Assembly: GCF_020360975.1 (NCBI RefSeq) | Contig: NW_025408675.1 | Coordinates: 1,736,001 to 1,800,000 of the forward strand | Origin: Hirsutella rhossiliensis | Lineage: Eukaryota; Ascomycota; Sordariomycetes; Hypocreales; Ophiocordycipitaceae | Length of the DNA: 64,000 nucleotides | Reading direction: 5' to 3' | Shown here: positions 13,542 to 26,243 of the stretch, piece by piece | Numbering within the stretch: the stretch's first letter is position 1 | How the letters are laid out: each line of letters starts with the position of its first letter | Notes under the pieces: model-generated | Database searches by the model: none | The model's input: the letters and a program-made list of their open reading frames with translations, nothing else | Told to the model about the DNA's origin: nothing | Position numbers and translations under genes: made by a program

Positions 13542-13718
13542 TATAAGGGCTTTTACCTTATATAGGCCTAGACTAAGGTCTAGGCTAAGTATATATATAA
13601 GCGGCCTCTAAGCTTATATAGGCTAGGCCTATACTTTTCTTCCTTTTCCCCTTTATAGATTATTAACCTTCTTTTAATAGACTATACCTAAGCCTATGCC
13701 TTTACCTACTCTATAATA
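13542..13718. repeat. Left LTR of element B
   Basis: This is a 177-bp direct repeat partner of 15939-16115; most differences between the two are C/T or G/A. It contains the palindromic stretch around TAGGCCTAGAC and a TATATATAAGCGG tract. Confidence 0.85.
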
Positions 13719-15938
13719 GTATAATTTACCCTTTATTTTACCCTCTTTATATCCCTATATATAAAATAGCTATTTTTAGCTACCTTTAAAGCAAACGTTT
13801 AATTACTTAGTTTAGTTAAACCGCCTACGCTAGTATATATATACGCGAAATATCTATACTCCTATAGTCGTAAAATTAAGGCGAATATAATACTTAGTTC
13901 GCCTAGGTAATTAAGAGCCTCTTATAATAGTAGGGCTCCGCACGACTAAGAGCGGTACTACCGTACTTTAGTAAGTTTAATAGCTCCTTTATAGAGCTCG
14001 AGCTATAGCTACTTTATATAGAAGCGAAGCTCTATACTAATAGCGCTATAATAAGGGATATCCGCGCTTAATTTAACTATCTTTACGCGAGCCTATCCCT
14101 ATACCTATAAAGGTATCTCTTACTATTTATATATATTAATATAAATAGACTAGCCGACCTCTTTATAAAGCTCTATTCTAATTATAGCGAACCTAATATA
14201 GCTAAGTTAGTAGGCTAGGAGCTTATAACGCTCTATTAAAAGCGAGGTAAAGCCATTCTAGCCTACTTTATATAGTTCGAAGAAGTGCTTTATTAAGTAG
14301 ATATATATAGCTAGCCTAACGCGGTAAAATATAATTACCTCGTTATAAGCTTAAATATTATAAGAAGGTATAAGCAATAAGCATAGAATCGGGTAATCGA
14401 TAACGTAAGCGGAAAGATCGGTCGAAGGAGTATAGGGTAGGATTTCGTCCGGAATTTATAACGAGCATATAAGGGGCTAAATAATATATTAAAAGAATAG
14501 CGTTATAAAGGATACTTATAAACTTACTTATTCTATCTACTACTCCTAGGGAAATCCTTTGTCTTTTATAGACTATTGCTCGCCTACTAGTAGACTAATT
14601 AGTTAGCTTTCTAGTATATTCTATAGTGCTTAAAATGCTCTATCTATAGTATATCTTTCTAACTTAGTAGGTGGTCTAATTATAGCGTAATAGTTAACGT
14701 AAGACTATAGGTTCTAGTATAAGTAGTAGATTTAACTAGAATGTTCTATGCCCTACCTATTCTCGTATCGCGGATATCTTCGGAACTACTAGGCTAAAAT
14801 AGGCAATAAGGTATCCGTTCTACTCGTAATTAACTTATATATTTTATATATACTTTTATTTATAAGGATAGGCTTATCCTAACCCGCTTTTCCTAGAGGA
14901 AGGTATAGATATCTAGTAGAGGTCTTTATCTTTAAAGGTTATTCCCTTAAACTATATTATAGAACCTCTTTTTACTAGCTTATTTTATAGAGCCTCCCTA
15001 TACCTATTATTTCTTTATAATAGTAAAATAGGAATATAAGGGTATATTCTTATAAATATAGATTAGCGTACCTATTTAAGCGAAAGGTCTATATTACTAG
15101 ATACGTATATCGATCTTATTTACCTTCTTCGCGAGCTTAGTAGTAATAAGTTTCTTTTTTTATCTTCTTTTATAATATAAGAAGAGGATAACGCTAGTAA
15201 TACTATAGATATCTCTATCTCCGCCTTAAGGACTAAGGATAGAAAGAGGTAGCGATAGGAGGGTCGCTATATAAGCTATAGTAGTAAATCCTACTAGTTT
15301 TAAAAGTACCCGGGCTAGGAGGCGCGGGTAAATATACTCTAGGTAGTAGAGGGGCGCACGCGCTAGGATAGAAAGGAGGTTAGGTTCGACGATAGCGACT
15401 TTAGTAATACGTAATCTTAGTAATACCTTTACGGGCTTTATTAGCGTCCCCTCGCGTATAGTAGCAGCTACTATATAGAGAGGATATATACCTATAGCGA
15501 CCGAAAGGGCGGCTAAGATATAAGAAGGCCGCTAATATAATATAACTATAGTAAAAGGGAGTGCCTATATAGCCCCGTATAGGAGGGAGCGGAGCCTTAT
15601 ATACTAGAGTACCGTCCCCTATATTACGGTACTAAGAGCTACTACTATACGCCGATATAGGGGGGGTGGGATACTATAAGCTTACCGAAGCTAGCTATAC
15701 GCCGTTCTATATACCTCTACTCCTTAGCTAGAAGTACTAAAGCCTAACTCCTAGGGCGCGGCCCCTACTAATAATATAGTCTATCTAAGAAGCTCGCTTA
15801 GGAGGGTATTATATATTATTTACTAATGTTTTTTCCGCGACTAAGCGTACGTAGTCTACGTAAGGGTTCCGTCCCCTTAAGCGCGGTATTAGGTATTATT
15901 TAAAGGCGCGCTTCTTTAAAAGCTAGGTAAGGGTATAA
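13719..15938 (+). pseudogene. Possible gag-like frame inside element B, split by C1
   Basis: On the plus strand 14080-14350 reads as a helical, gag-like frame (for example LFIKLYS and KLVGWELITLYWK-like text after allowing RIP stops), and 15060-15560 continues with an Arg/Gln-rich, basic tract. The C1 solo LTR (14359-15054) interrupts it. I see no pol domain. The assignment as gag rests on position and composition only, and it could be unrelated to gag. Confidence 0.35.
14359..15054 (+). repeat. Solo LTR C1 (696 bp)
   Basis: It begins TATAAGAAGG and ends TATTCTTATA, so the ends are TGTAAGAA...TTCTTACA before RIP, a perfect inverted pair. It is flanked by the duplication AATAT (14354-14358 and 15055-15059). 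The same unit of 695 bp is at 36152-36846. No internal sequence accompanies either copy, so both look like solo LTRs left by recombination. C1 keeps more CA/TG (for example GTGGTC and AATGTTC near 14680-14745) than C2. Confidence 0.85.
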
Positions 15939-16115
15939 TATAAGGGCTTTTACCCTATATAGGCCTAGACTAGGGTCTAGGCTAAGTCTATATATAAGCG
16001 GCCTCCGCGCTTATATAGGCTAGGCCTATACTTCTCTTCCTTTACCTTTTTATAAATTATTAACCTTCTTTTAACGAACTATACCTAAGCCTATACCTCT
16101 ACCTACTCTATAATA
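15939..16115. repeat. Right LTR of element B
   Basis: This is the direct repeat partner of 13542-13718, followed at once by the second AGTAG of the target duplication. Confidence 0.85.
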
Positions 16116-16120
16116 AGTAG

Positions 16121-17280
16121 GACTAAAGGGATTAAGGATATTATAAAGAAGATAAAGAGTAGTCTTATTACTAATTTACTTATTATAAAGTTTATTAGTC
16201 TTAAAGTTAATATAGAAATTATAACTATATATATAGTTAGTAAATCTATTAAGGTTATAAGTAGCCTTATAGTATTTAAGGAAGTATTACTATTTATAAA
16301 TAAGCGCCTTAGTTAAGTCTTAGATATAGTTAGCGTAAGAGCCGCTAGTAGTACTTAAAAGAGAGATATACTTATAAAAAGGAAATATAATATACTTATA
16401 AGTAAATGTTATAGTTATTTAATAAGTTTAAATATACCTTTAATAGAAGTAAGGGTTATAAGTTTTATATAAAGTAATTAAGACTACTTAAGAGTATTCT
16501 TACTACTTTAAACTAAGCTAAGAAAAAAAGTATTTATATAGATAAGTAATTTCTATAAGGATATAAGTTACTAGCTAATATTTATAATAAAGGGCATAGA
16601 AGATAATTTAATTATACTAACTTAGTATCCTCTTAAGAAAGTAAGAGAAATAAGAGCGACCGCGTGCTTTAATCCTAATAATATTAAGAGCTTTTAATAG
16701 AACTTATAATTAAAAGGTAATTTCTATATAAATTAAAAACCCTTAGTAACCGATATTATTTTTATAATAGCCCTAAGTCTTAAAGTAACTATAAATATAT
16801 AAAAGAAGATAGTTAAAATAAGCTAAGCGAGATTAAATAAGTTAGATAATTATTTTTTTAAAGTACTTTATATAAAAAGGAAAGACCTTAGTATAATAAT
16901 TCTAAGTAAGAAAAGTAGTAGTAATAAGGGAAGGTTATAAAAGAGTAGTTAAAGAGAGGTTAATAAAATTTAGTAGCTCTTTAGTTTTAAGTTTAGCGGT
17001 CTTATAAGATATAATAAGGAAGAAGAGGTAGTCGTAAAAAGAGAAGATAAGAGGTAGCGGTTTAAAGAAATAAAGAAGATAGAGAAGAAAAGAGGAAAAA
17101 GAAGATTAAAAAAAGTAAAGAAGGGAAGAAAAAGGTGGAGATTAAATAGCTCCTTAATCGATAACTAGTAAAAGAAGCTATTTAAAAGTAACCCCTAAAT
17201 ACGCCTAAGACCTTATTACTATAAAGGCTAGCTAAAGTAACTAATAACTACGCGCTTTAATAACTATTTATTCCTCTTAC
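16121..17280 (+). pseudogene. Unrecognised degenerate frame with lysine-rich C-terminus
   Basis: Starting directly after the B insertion, one plus-strand frame can be followed for about 1.1 kb with stops that are only TAA/TAG. Its middle reads FLQGYKLLANIYNKGH-like text (about 16540-16600). Its last third is very basic, with a run of Lys/Arg/Glu codons at about 17030-17130 (for example KRKKKIKKSKEGKKKVE). There is no second copy in the window. It may be a 3' gene of element A or a separate fragment, and I do not recognise the family. Confidence 0.35.
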
Positions 17281-18624
17281 TATACCCTTTTTCTTCTTTC
17301 CTTCTTCTTCTTCCTTTTATATATATATATATATACTTTATATACTTCCTTACTTATAATAATCCCCTTTACTAATATAACTCTTATATATATATATAAC
17401 CCTCTTAGCCTCTTAGTATTATAACTTAGAACTACTTACCTTAATTAATTAATCTTAACTTTTCCTTTTCTTTTACTTACTTTACCCTTTCCTAAGATAT
17501 AGCGGCGAACCTAAATAGTATCTTAGGCTTAGCTATAGACCTCCCTAAGAATACCGCTATTTTCTTTAGCGTACTACTATTTAAAAGTAAGAGCTTTATT
17601 TTACTTACTTATTATAATAAAGTTAAAGTAAAAGGTAGTAAAGGGCGCTTTTATACTAATAATAAAGAGAAATTTATAGACTAAGACTAATAAAACGTTT
17701 ATAAGTAAAGTAACCTCTTTAATATATTTATAGAGATTATTAATACTTAATATTAATAGGCCTTATTAAACGGTAGGATATTACCTTTAAAGACGCTTAG
17801 ATAATATATAAAAGCGTTAAAAATAAATAAATAGATTTACTAAGAATAAGGCCCGCTAAGAAGAGTATATTATTAATATATATAACTTTCTTTATAAAGC
17901 TATTAATAAATAATAGGCTATAAGCTTTAGCTTTAGCTTAATAATTTAGATCTTAATAAAAGGTATTAAGAATATAGTATACCCCTTACTTTACTTATTA
18001 TTAGTTTATACTAACTATTAAAGGGAACCTATTAAAGATATAGAAGATAGATATATAAAGTACTATAAATACCTAAATAATAAGAAGTATTTAATTAAGT
18101 TTACCGCTCTTACCTTTAACCTTAGTTACTTTATATATAAATAAAGGTATATAACTAAAGTTATTAACTTTTTAGTAAGACTAAATAAAGGGGGGCTGTA
18201 CTAAAGAGCGTTCCTTTAAGACTATAAGGAAGGAAACTTAGTTATTTTTAATACTTAGAAAGAAAAACGGTATATTAAACTCTATACGTTCTTATAAGTA
18301 TAGTAGTAGTTTCTTTATATCCTTTAAGTTCCTTATAACTTTACTTATATACTAGTTACTTATACCGCTTAGTAAGAAAGGTAGGAATATAGCTAATTAG
18401 CCTTAATAATAATCTAATACAAAGTTAGAGGTATAGTTAAGCTATACTTTAAGATATTTAAGTAGCGATACTTAAAGGTTAAAGTAATATTAAAGTAAAG
18501 GTATAAGGTATTATAAAAAGCCTTATAAATAGATAAAATCTTATACTAAGACTAGTATTTCTTTTAGCTAAATAAGAAGATAAGTATAAAAGGCTATATT
18601 AATAGGCTAATATATAAAAGCTAA
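17281..18624. other. Unassigned RIP-degraded sequence left of H1
   Basis: It opens with pyrimidine-rich, TA-rich DNA (17281-17420, including a run of TA repeats near 17315-17335). Degenerate frame fragments follow at about 17560-18600 that I could not match to any family. It has no copy elsewhere in the window. A few CA/TG remain (GCTGTACTAAAG near 18197, ATACAAAG near 18419). Confidence 0.4.
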
Positions 18625-19094
18625 TATTATAACTATAGTTAGCGGGCTATAAGCGAGCTAGCTATATTTATATAATAAAGTAGCTCGGAATAATAGTTAG
18701 GATAAGAAGTTACTTAAGCTTAGCTTACTTAAAGTATATATAAGCCAAGTAAGCTTTATATAAATAGATTACTACTTAAGAGTATAGCTTATAAGTAAGC
18801 TATAATAAGCTATAAAGGGGACTATAGCTAGGACTATAATATAAAGATAGTCTTTATAGATATATATAGTTACTTATATTTACTCCTTTAAATAGATAGC
18901 TCTCTAGCTTTTAATATAGATCTTTATTATAATTTTATCTTTAATTTTTATTACCTAGTTATAGTCTATAGTCTATAACCTCTAACTTATTACTAATATA
19001 ATATACTTATTATTACTTAGACCACGCCCTATTATATCTATTAATATAAACCCTTTAATAGGTTTATCCCTTAAAAATAATATTAGTTATTATA
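18625..19094 (+). repeat. 5' LTR of H1
   Basis: This is a 470-bp LTR from TATTATAACTATAG to TTAGTTATTATA. Other copies of exactly 470 bp are at 26589-27058, 34718-35187 and 53161-53630. Confidence 0.88.
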
Positions 19095-20100
19095 TATTAA
19101 AAGCTTTTATTTAGTATAATACTATATTACTCTAAGTAATATTATAACTATTAATATACTTATATAGTAAGCTAGATTAACTAACTTTAAAGCTATTATA
19201 TTACCTTAAGATATAATATATAAGATTATTACCTATTAATATAAGGTATAATTACTTAGGAATAAAGAAGGTAATAAATAAGTTAAGGACCTTAGAAAAG
19301 TAGTTAAACTAAAATAGCTAGGATAATTTAATAGTACTTTAGTATACTTTAAGACTTTCTTACTTAACTTAAGGCCTACTATTAGTTTTGCCTTATTAAA
19401 CTCTTAGACCTAGTCGAAAAGGTACTTTATATAGGAAATTATTTATATAGAATAGTACTTACTTAGTTTTAACCTATTATAAAGGACTTTCTTAATAACT
19501 AACTAGCGCGATAAGATAATAAGATAAATAAAGTCTTTATTAGTTTCTAAGGATTTAAAGAAGCTATTATAAAGGTATTTAGAATAACTAATAAGGAATA
19601 AAAAGCTAAATAGAAACTTTAAGAACTCTAATAAAAGATCTTAGTATTAGATTATATTATAAAGTTCTATTAAGTTACTTTAAAGCTTAATTAAGATAAT
19701 AAACCTCTTATATTACGATTTTATAATAAGCTTAAAAAAGAAGTTAAGGATAAACTTTATAAGGAAACGTAACCTAAAAACTTCTTAAACTATATTACTA
19801 TAGTAGTATAAATTAATAATAGATAGTATATATAACGCTAAGAAAAGAAATAAGAAAGAGGAAACTAAAACTCTTTTTATAAGAATAACTTTAACTAATA
19901 CGCTAACTATAAAAAAAAGCGCGAAACTCTTATTACTTATACTTATATAATTAACCTAAGTAAGATAGATCTAAATATAATATAAAAAGGTAAAAGAAAG
20001 TATTTTAACTATAGAAAACTTAAATATTACTTTAAAGGATATAAATAACCTTATAAAGAAAAGAAAATATACTAAGTACTAGCCCTAAAAGGTAAGAAAT
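19095..20100 (+). pseudogene. gag remnant of H1 with CCHC zinc knuckle
   Basis: The plus-strand frame from about 19280 is colinear with the reverse complement of 26244-26480 in H2. At 20001-20045 the sequence translates as YFNYRKLKYYFKGYK, which is a CCHC knuckle (C-x2-C-x4-H-x4-C) with each Cys turned into Tyr (TGT to TAT) and the His into Tyr (CAT to TAT), exactly as RIP would do. Nucleocapsid knuckles bind the element RNA. The gene is inactive. Confidence 0.72.
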
Positions 20101-23052
20101 ACTTAAATACTATTAATAAAAAGGAACTAAAGTATAAACTCCTTAGTTATACTATATACTATAACGATAAATATATAGTATACTTAAGCGATAAGAATAG
20201 TACTAAATAGTTCTTAAAGCTATTAAAGAAAACCTTTATTATAATATAATAAAAGGATCTTAAAATATAAAAATAAGTTAAATTTATAGAGCTAAAATAC
20301 CCTTATTTTAAAAGAGTCTTAAGATTAAATTAAGAAGAATAGTAAACGATTCTAAAAAGATATATAAAATAAAAATTCATAATAATAATAGGTAGTCTAT
20401 AAATAATATAGTAAAAAAGATATAAATTTAAACCTTATACTTATAAAACTTAGATAATAACTTAAAGAAGAAAAATAAAGTACTAATAATATAGGCTTTA
20501 AAAAATAAGAAATACTTAGAGAAATAAAAGATAAGAATAAACTTATACTACTACCTTTACTACTAAGGGAAAATACTATAATAAGAGAATATACTTTATA
20601 CTTTAAAGAATTTAAAGAAATACTTAAAATTAAAACCTAATAAATACCTTAAATTCTTATAGAAAACTAATAAGCTATATTAATTTAATATTAACCGGTA
20701 CTATATAAAAGAGACTATATTATAACTATTACTATAATTAATACCTTTATAGCTTTATAATAAGAATAGTAACTATAAGGAGAATTTAAAGATAATCTAT
20801 AAATACTACTTACTTATAAGTACTATAAGTATATTTTATAGATATTATATATTAACCTAGATTATATAATATACTTTTAAATAAAGGTATAATATATTAC
20901 TTTCTTAGTTAAGTTTAAAGGATAAGTACTTTTTAAACCGTACTTAAGTATAAAACTAAACTACTAGAAATTTAATTAACGCTACTTAAACGACTAAGTT
21001 ATATTATTAGAACTTAATTATAGTATATTACTTAAATATAGCGATAATTATAGTTTATTAATAAGATATCTTTTAGAGATTTATAAAATCTATAAATACG
21101 CTAAAATAAAGGAATAGTATAACGCTACTTACTTTAAGCTATTTAAACCCTTAATCTTTTAAAGACTTATATAATAAGTTAAATATAATAAGGAAGATTA
21201 TAATAAATATATATACTTAAACTATAAAGTTTATAAATATAAAAATATATAAGTATAGTATAAATAATTTAATAGTTTACTAAGATATTATTAGTAATAT
21301 ATATAAAAGCTATAAGCTATATTTAACTAAGGAAGAATCGATATAAAAATACTAAGCGAAAAATAAAAAGATATAAAATAAAAACTTAACCTTTAGTATA
21401 AAAATAAATAGATTATAAAGTATAGTATATAATTAACTATAAAGTAGTATAATATAAATAATATAGCGTTAAGAAATAAGAAATCTTAAATAAGCTATAA
21501 GATATTAGTCCCTTAAGCCCTAATATAATACTATATAATAAAAATATAAAGAAATAATATTAATAATAAATTAAAGAAAAATACCTAAATAAAATAAATA
21601 AGGACTAAGTAAAGAATAAGGTATACTATCTATAAAAGGGCTATAAACTAGTATAATATAATAAGATCTAAGGACCTTATATATAGTAATAGTAAGCTAT
21701 AGTAACTAAATAGTATTAAATATTTAAATTATAGGATATTATATATATATATACTTTTAAATTATAGTATAATAAGTAATTATATTTTACTTAAAGTTAT
21801 TAATTATTACTAAGTTATATAGAGATATAAGAAAGATCTATATAAACTTTTAAATATTAAAGAAGAGGCCTTTAACTATAATAATAAAATTATTAATATA
21901 GAGATTAATTACCTTAATATTAATATCTAGGGCTATAATAAATAAGTTAACTTTAATATTATAAATATTAAAGAATATAACCTTATATTAAGACTTTTAT
22001 AGTTATAAGAGAGTAATATATTAATTAACTAGAAAACTAGCTAGCTATATTAAAATAAAGATATAAGTTTCTAAGACTAATAAATTTAAAAGAAAGTAAA
22101 TTTTTATAATACTTTAGCTACTAAATAAGATAAAAAGAAGGATAGTTTAAGTAAATTATTATAGGCTTTAGTAATATAAATAAAAATAGTAATTAAACTA
22201 GTAGATATAATAATTTCGATTAATAAGATTTATATATAAACTAATATAGCTATATAACCTAGTATCTAATATAAATAGAATATAGGGTATAATATAAAGA
22301 TCTAAAAAGTTATTATTACTTTAAGGAAAGACCTTAAATAAATTAGTAAAGAGCTTAAGTTAAAAGAAACTAGCTGTTAAAAGAAAGAATAAAGCCTAAA
22401 AAATAAAATAAAGAATATCCCCTAGGAATACTAGAAATATAATAAACTCTTTAAGGAAGAACTTAAGATAAGGTTACCGAAATATAGCTAATAAGACTAT
22501 AGAATTTATCTTAAGGATAGAATAATACTAATATTCTATAAGATCTATAACTTAAATAAAAAGTAACTATAAACGTTAAATAACTACCTTAATAAGAATC
22601 TATAAAAGAGATATATATAAACGTTAATATTTAAAGTAAGCTACCTAGTTATATTTATTTTAAAGAAAAATAGTAAGCTATAATTAGTTATTAACTATAG
22701 ATACTTAAACGATATTATAATAAAAGACCGAATACTATTACTACTTATATTAGAATTATAGGATCGACTATATAGTAAAAATAGTTTATAGCCTTTAATC
22801 TTAGAGGCGCTTATAACTTAATATATATAAAAAAGGGATATAAATAGATAATAGCTTTTAAAACGAAATTTAGACTATTTAAATATCTAGTAATACTATT
22901 TAGAGTTATAAATATACTAGTTACCTTTTAATAGATATTTATTAATATCCTATATAAATACTTCGATATCTTTATAATAGTATACTTAGATAATATCTTA
23001 ATCTTCTTAGATACCTTAAAAGAATATAAAGAATATATTTCTAAGGTATACT
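20101..23052 (+). pseudogene. pol remnant of H1: protease region and reverse transcriptase
   Basis: Reverse transcriptase is readable at about 22470-23050. It shows KNSKL-LVINYRYLNDI near 22675-22720 (KNGKLRLVIDYRQLND-type motif), KDRILLLLILEL near 22725-22755, and a VYLDD-type catalytic motif at about 22980-22994 that now reads VYLDN or a shifted form with stops. The segment upstream (about 20700-22400) should hold protease and linker, but I cannot mark the active site securely. The element ends right after the catalytic motif where G2 begins. Confidence 0.68.
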
Positions 23053-23531
23053 TCCTATATAGAGAGATATAAGAAGTATATAAAAAATATATAAAGGTAA
23101 AATTAAAAGTAAGGGGTCGGATAGGTAGGGCAGAGAGATTTAATTCTTATAGGGGCAGTAATTATAGTAAGGGAATAATTATTATATTACCTTAATTCTC
23201 CTTCTTTCCTTTATTTAACGCCCCTCTTTATACTTATTTAGTATCTTAATTAATAAAGAAGATCTTACTTAAAGAAGCTACTAATATCCTTTTAACTACT
23301 AAGCTTTTTACTAGTTTTTCCCCTCTTTTCTAGCCGTTACTAGTATATTTATCTTATCTTTCGCTACCTTTATAAGAAGCTATTACTACTTTTACCTCCC
23401 TTCTTACCCTTACCCTCCTTTTTATACCTCCTTTTAGCTCCTTCTTTAAAACCTATTTTTTTTAACTTCCTAGGTCCTTTATACTAAGGGATATCTCTAA
23501 GAACTACGAAATTAAGCTACGCTTTACTATA
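23053..23531 (-). repeat. 3' LTR of copia G2
   Basis: This is a 479-bp copy of the G LTR, beginning TCCTATATAGAGAG in plus-strand orientation and ending TACTATA next to the polypurine tract. Confidence 0.83.
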
Positions 23532-26211
23532 TACCCCCTTAGCTATAGCCTACCCTTATAGAAAGGGTAAAGCTAAATACCTAGGCCGGTAAGCGTATAG
23601 AGGAGGTCTTAGTCTATACTTATCCCTTTCTTAAGAAATCTAGGTTTTAGCCCTAGGCTCTTTTAGACCTACTTTAGAAAAAGGGGCCTTAAGGAGGAAA
23701 TTAAGTCCTATAAGAAAGGGGGGCTTCTTTAAAGATAAGTCCCTAAAAAGGGGGCCTTTAAGAAGAATAAGTCTTAATTAAGCTAGGGGCCCTCTTTTAA
23801 GATAAGTCCTAATTCCTCTCTTTACTTATAGACGTCTCCTTCCTCCTACGTACTATTAGCTCCTCTTATAGACTCTTAAGGCGGGCTTCTAAGGATAGCT
23901 TCTCTTAAATGTCTTTTAGCCTAATTTACTATAAAAATATAGTAAGCTTTTACTTTAGTAAGGGCTTTATAAGACTATTAGCTTTTATCGATACTATAAG
24001 AACTTAATAGATAGAAATAAGTCCCCTTTAGACCTCTTAGCGTAACTAATACTAATAGATATTAATATACTATAGCTAGGTTAATAGCTTACTATTTTCC
24101 TATATAAGAATTCGTATAGTTTATATATTACTATATTCTATAGCTAATAGGGTCGGAATTTATAGTTATAAAGATATTAGTAGCTAGCTAAGGAAAATCG
24201 CTTATTTTAATACTTTTAAAAGAGCTAGTAGCTCTACCTTTATACTAAAAGTTATAACGGTAGCTTACTTTAAAGCTCTCTAAGTAATAGTTTCTTTAAA
24301 AAGGGATATAATATACTCTTATAAGCTCTTTCTATCTAAGGAATTATCTATAAAGGACGAATCGCTTAAATAAAAAAAGATTTTAGTAGCTAGTTTACTT
24401 CCCTACCTTCTTAAGCGTAGACTATATAATCTTATTAAATAGAAATAAAGGATTACTTAGTTTACTACTTCTTAATACCTAGGGCTAGGAATCTAATTAT
24501 ACCTAGCTAGCTAAGAGACCGTAAAAGAGATATCCGGTCTAGTAGAAATAGCTAAAAAAAGTAAGGAGCCTACCTTTTATTAATATTAGTATTTCTCTTA
24601 CTCCCTAGCTTAAAAGGATAGATTAGGTAAAAGTTCTTTATTTAATATAAGCGTAGAGGGAAGCTTCTTATTAAAGGAATTAAGGAGGAATTTATAAGCG
24701 ACCTTATCGATATAGGCGTCCTAGGTAAGCTAAATAGTCTATTAGGACCTATTTTAAAGGATTTATATCCCTAAGAACTACTTTAGCTCCCTTAGCTTAG
24801 TTATCTTATACCTTTATTATAGGCCTTATATAGCCTCCTTAGTAGTAGCTTCTTCCTCTTTTAAGTAGGCCTAAATAATATCGTCGATATAAAAGAAAAC
24901 TATGATTTTACCCTTTTATATTATATATAGTTCTTAAGGGACTTTCTTAAAGCCTAGGGCTTTAAGGGAACTAGTTAAATACTATTACTAAAGAAGGGGT
25001 AATCTTTATAGTCTATATAAAGCTTTCCTAAGCTATAGAACCTTTCCTAGCTATTAAAAGCTTAGTAGAAGGCGTATATAAATAACTTCTTCTTCCTTAA
25101 GTAAGTAGTTAATAAAGGCGTTAACTATATCTATCTAATCGAGCTTAAAGTTAAATTCTACTACTATAGCTATAAGGGTCTAAAAAGACATCCCTATTAA
25201 GGTAGTTACCTTAGTAAGAAGATCCCCCTTTTCTTACTAGTTCCTATAGATAACTAGCTAAGCTTTATATTTTTAAAGGAAGCTATATTTATTAGTCTTA
25301 TAGATAAAGACCTATTTATAGATAAGGACTTATTTTCCTCTTATATTTTTCTTAAGGACCTCTTTAAAAGACCCTATCTCCTTATATAAGCCTAGGTAGT
25401 ATTTCTAGGCCTAGAAAAACTAGTCTCTAAAAGGGTGTTTTTCTAGCTACTTTTAGTTTACTAGTAGGTCTAGGAGGTCTCTTTTATATACCTTCTTTGC
25501 TAATAGCTATAGCTTAAAGAGCCGGCCTACTATAAATACTCTATAGGAACCGTCTTTTATAGGTATTAGATAGAAGTTAGAAAAACGATCAAAATAAGGG
25601 AGAAATTAGTCTTCTTTTATATCGGGCCCTATACCTTCTTTTGCTTCTCGAAGTAGGGATAAAAAGGCAGCCTAGTAATCTTTTAAGAGAGGTACCTTTC
25701 CTACCCCCTTAGGGGTCAAGATAGGAAGACTAATAAAGAAAGCTACTTTTAGATCTTCTTTTTATATAAGAGGAGGCGTAGGGAGGTAGGCGTATTCTAG
25801 CTCTACTACTTTCCTATAGTCTCCTTCTTCGTTTAGATTATCTAATCTAATAGCTTCCTCTTCTTTTTCTTCCTTAAAGTTAGCGTTATCCTCGACTACT
25901 TCGATATTAGTTTCTTCTTCCGTTTCCTTATCTAAGACCTCTTCTTAAGACTATTAAGAAGGGGGGATTTAAATCTTCTAAATTAGCTAATATTATAAGA
26001 GTAAGAGGGGCTATTAATCCCTCTTTCTATCGAAGAAGCTAGATTTATTAAAAATTATATCCTTAGTTAAAATAACCTTCTATAAAAGAGGAATCTAGAT
26101 CTAAAAGATATTCGTAGAATTATAACTAACGAGGTAACTAATAAAGGCTCTAAGACTAAGCTTTTTTTTCTTCTTTCTTTTTAGCTATATATTAGTAGTT
26201 ATTATATATAC
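23532..26211 (-). pseudogene. copia pol remnant of G2: RNase H, reverse transcriptase, part of integrase
   Basis: On the minus strand the reverse-transcriptase catalytic motif reads FFYIDDII at about 24894-24870, so the two catalytic aspartates survive because they sit in codons without CA/TG. Upstream KALYRL-like text (KALYGL motif) is near 25020. The RNase H region follows toward 24400, with a TRPDISFTV-like motif near 24510-24540. The frame is broken by many TAA/TAG. Colinear with G3. Confidence 0.75.
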
Positions 26212-26243
26212 CTTATTATAAATTCTAGATGAAATACTACCCT
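26212..26243 (-). repeat. Short fragment of LTR C between G2 and H2
   Basis: About 31 bp (ATTATAAATTCTAGATGAAA and following) match, in reverse orientation, the LTR C segment at 14435-14466 and 36230-36262, differing only by transitions. It marks a breakpoint between G2 and H2. Confidence 0.55.

Larger units (their letters stand above)
13542..16115. mobile_element. Non-autonomous LTR element B (about 1.9 kb) inserted in A1
   Basis: Two direct repeats of 177 bp (13542-13718 and 15939-16115) begin TATAAGGGC and end CTATAATA, that is TG...CA after undoing RIP, and the element is flanked by the perfect 5-bp duplication AGTAG (13537-13541 and 16116-16120). Without the C1 solo LTR nested inside, the element is about 1.87 kb. 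That is too short for a full pol gene, and no reverse transcriptase or integrase motif is present. It is richer in CG than its surroundings. I infer a defective or gag-only element mobilised by another family. Confidence 0.8.
18625..23052 (+). mobile_element. Ty3/gypsy family H, copy H1 (5' LTR, gag, pol up to RT)
   Basis: A 470-bp LTR at 18625-19094 is followed by gag, a zinc knuckle near 20000 and pol up to the reverse-transcriptase catalytic motif. The element stops at 23052 where the LTR of copia G2 begins. The continuation (RNase H, integrase, 3' LTR) is absent, so H1 was truncated by the G2 insertion or by rearrangement. Family H is also present as H2 (26244-27058, minus) and as solo LTRs at 34718-35187 and 53161-53630. 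Confidence 0.8.
23053..26211 (-). mobile_element. Ty1/copia family G, copy G2 (3' half with 3' LTR)
   Basis: It is colinear with 42963-46000 of G3. The 3' LTR is at 23053-23531, and the polypurine tract plus LTR start appears on the minus strand as GCTAAGGGGGTA followed by TATAGT. The element is cut at about 26211 inside the integrase region, next to a 32-bp fragment of LTR C and then H2. It is more heavily RIPed than G3. Confidence 0.82.

Noticed and set aside
13542..16115. Terminal direct repeats as a segmental duplication
   Set aside because: The TG/CA-type ends and the AGTAG duplication outside the repeats fit an LTR element better.
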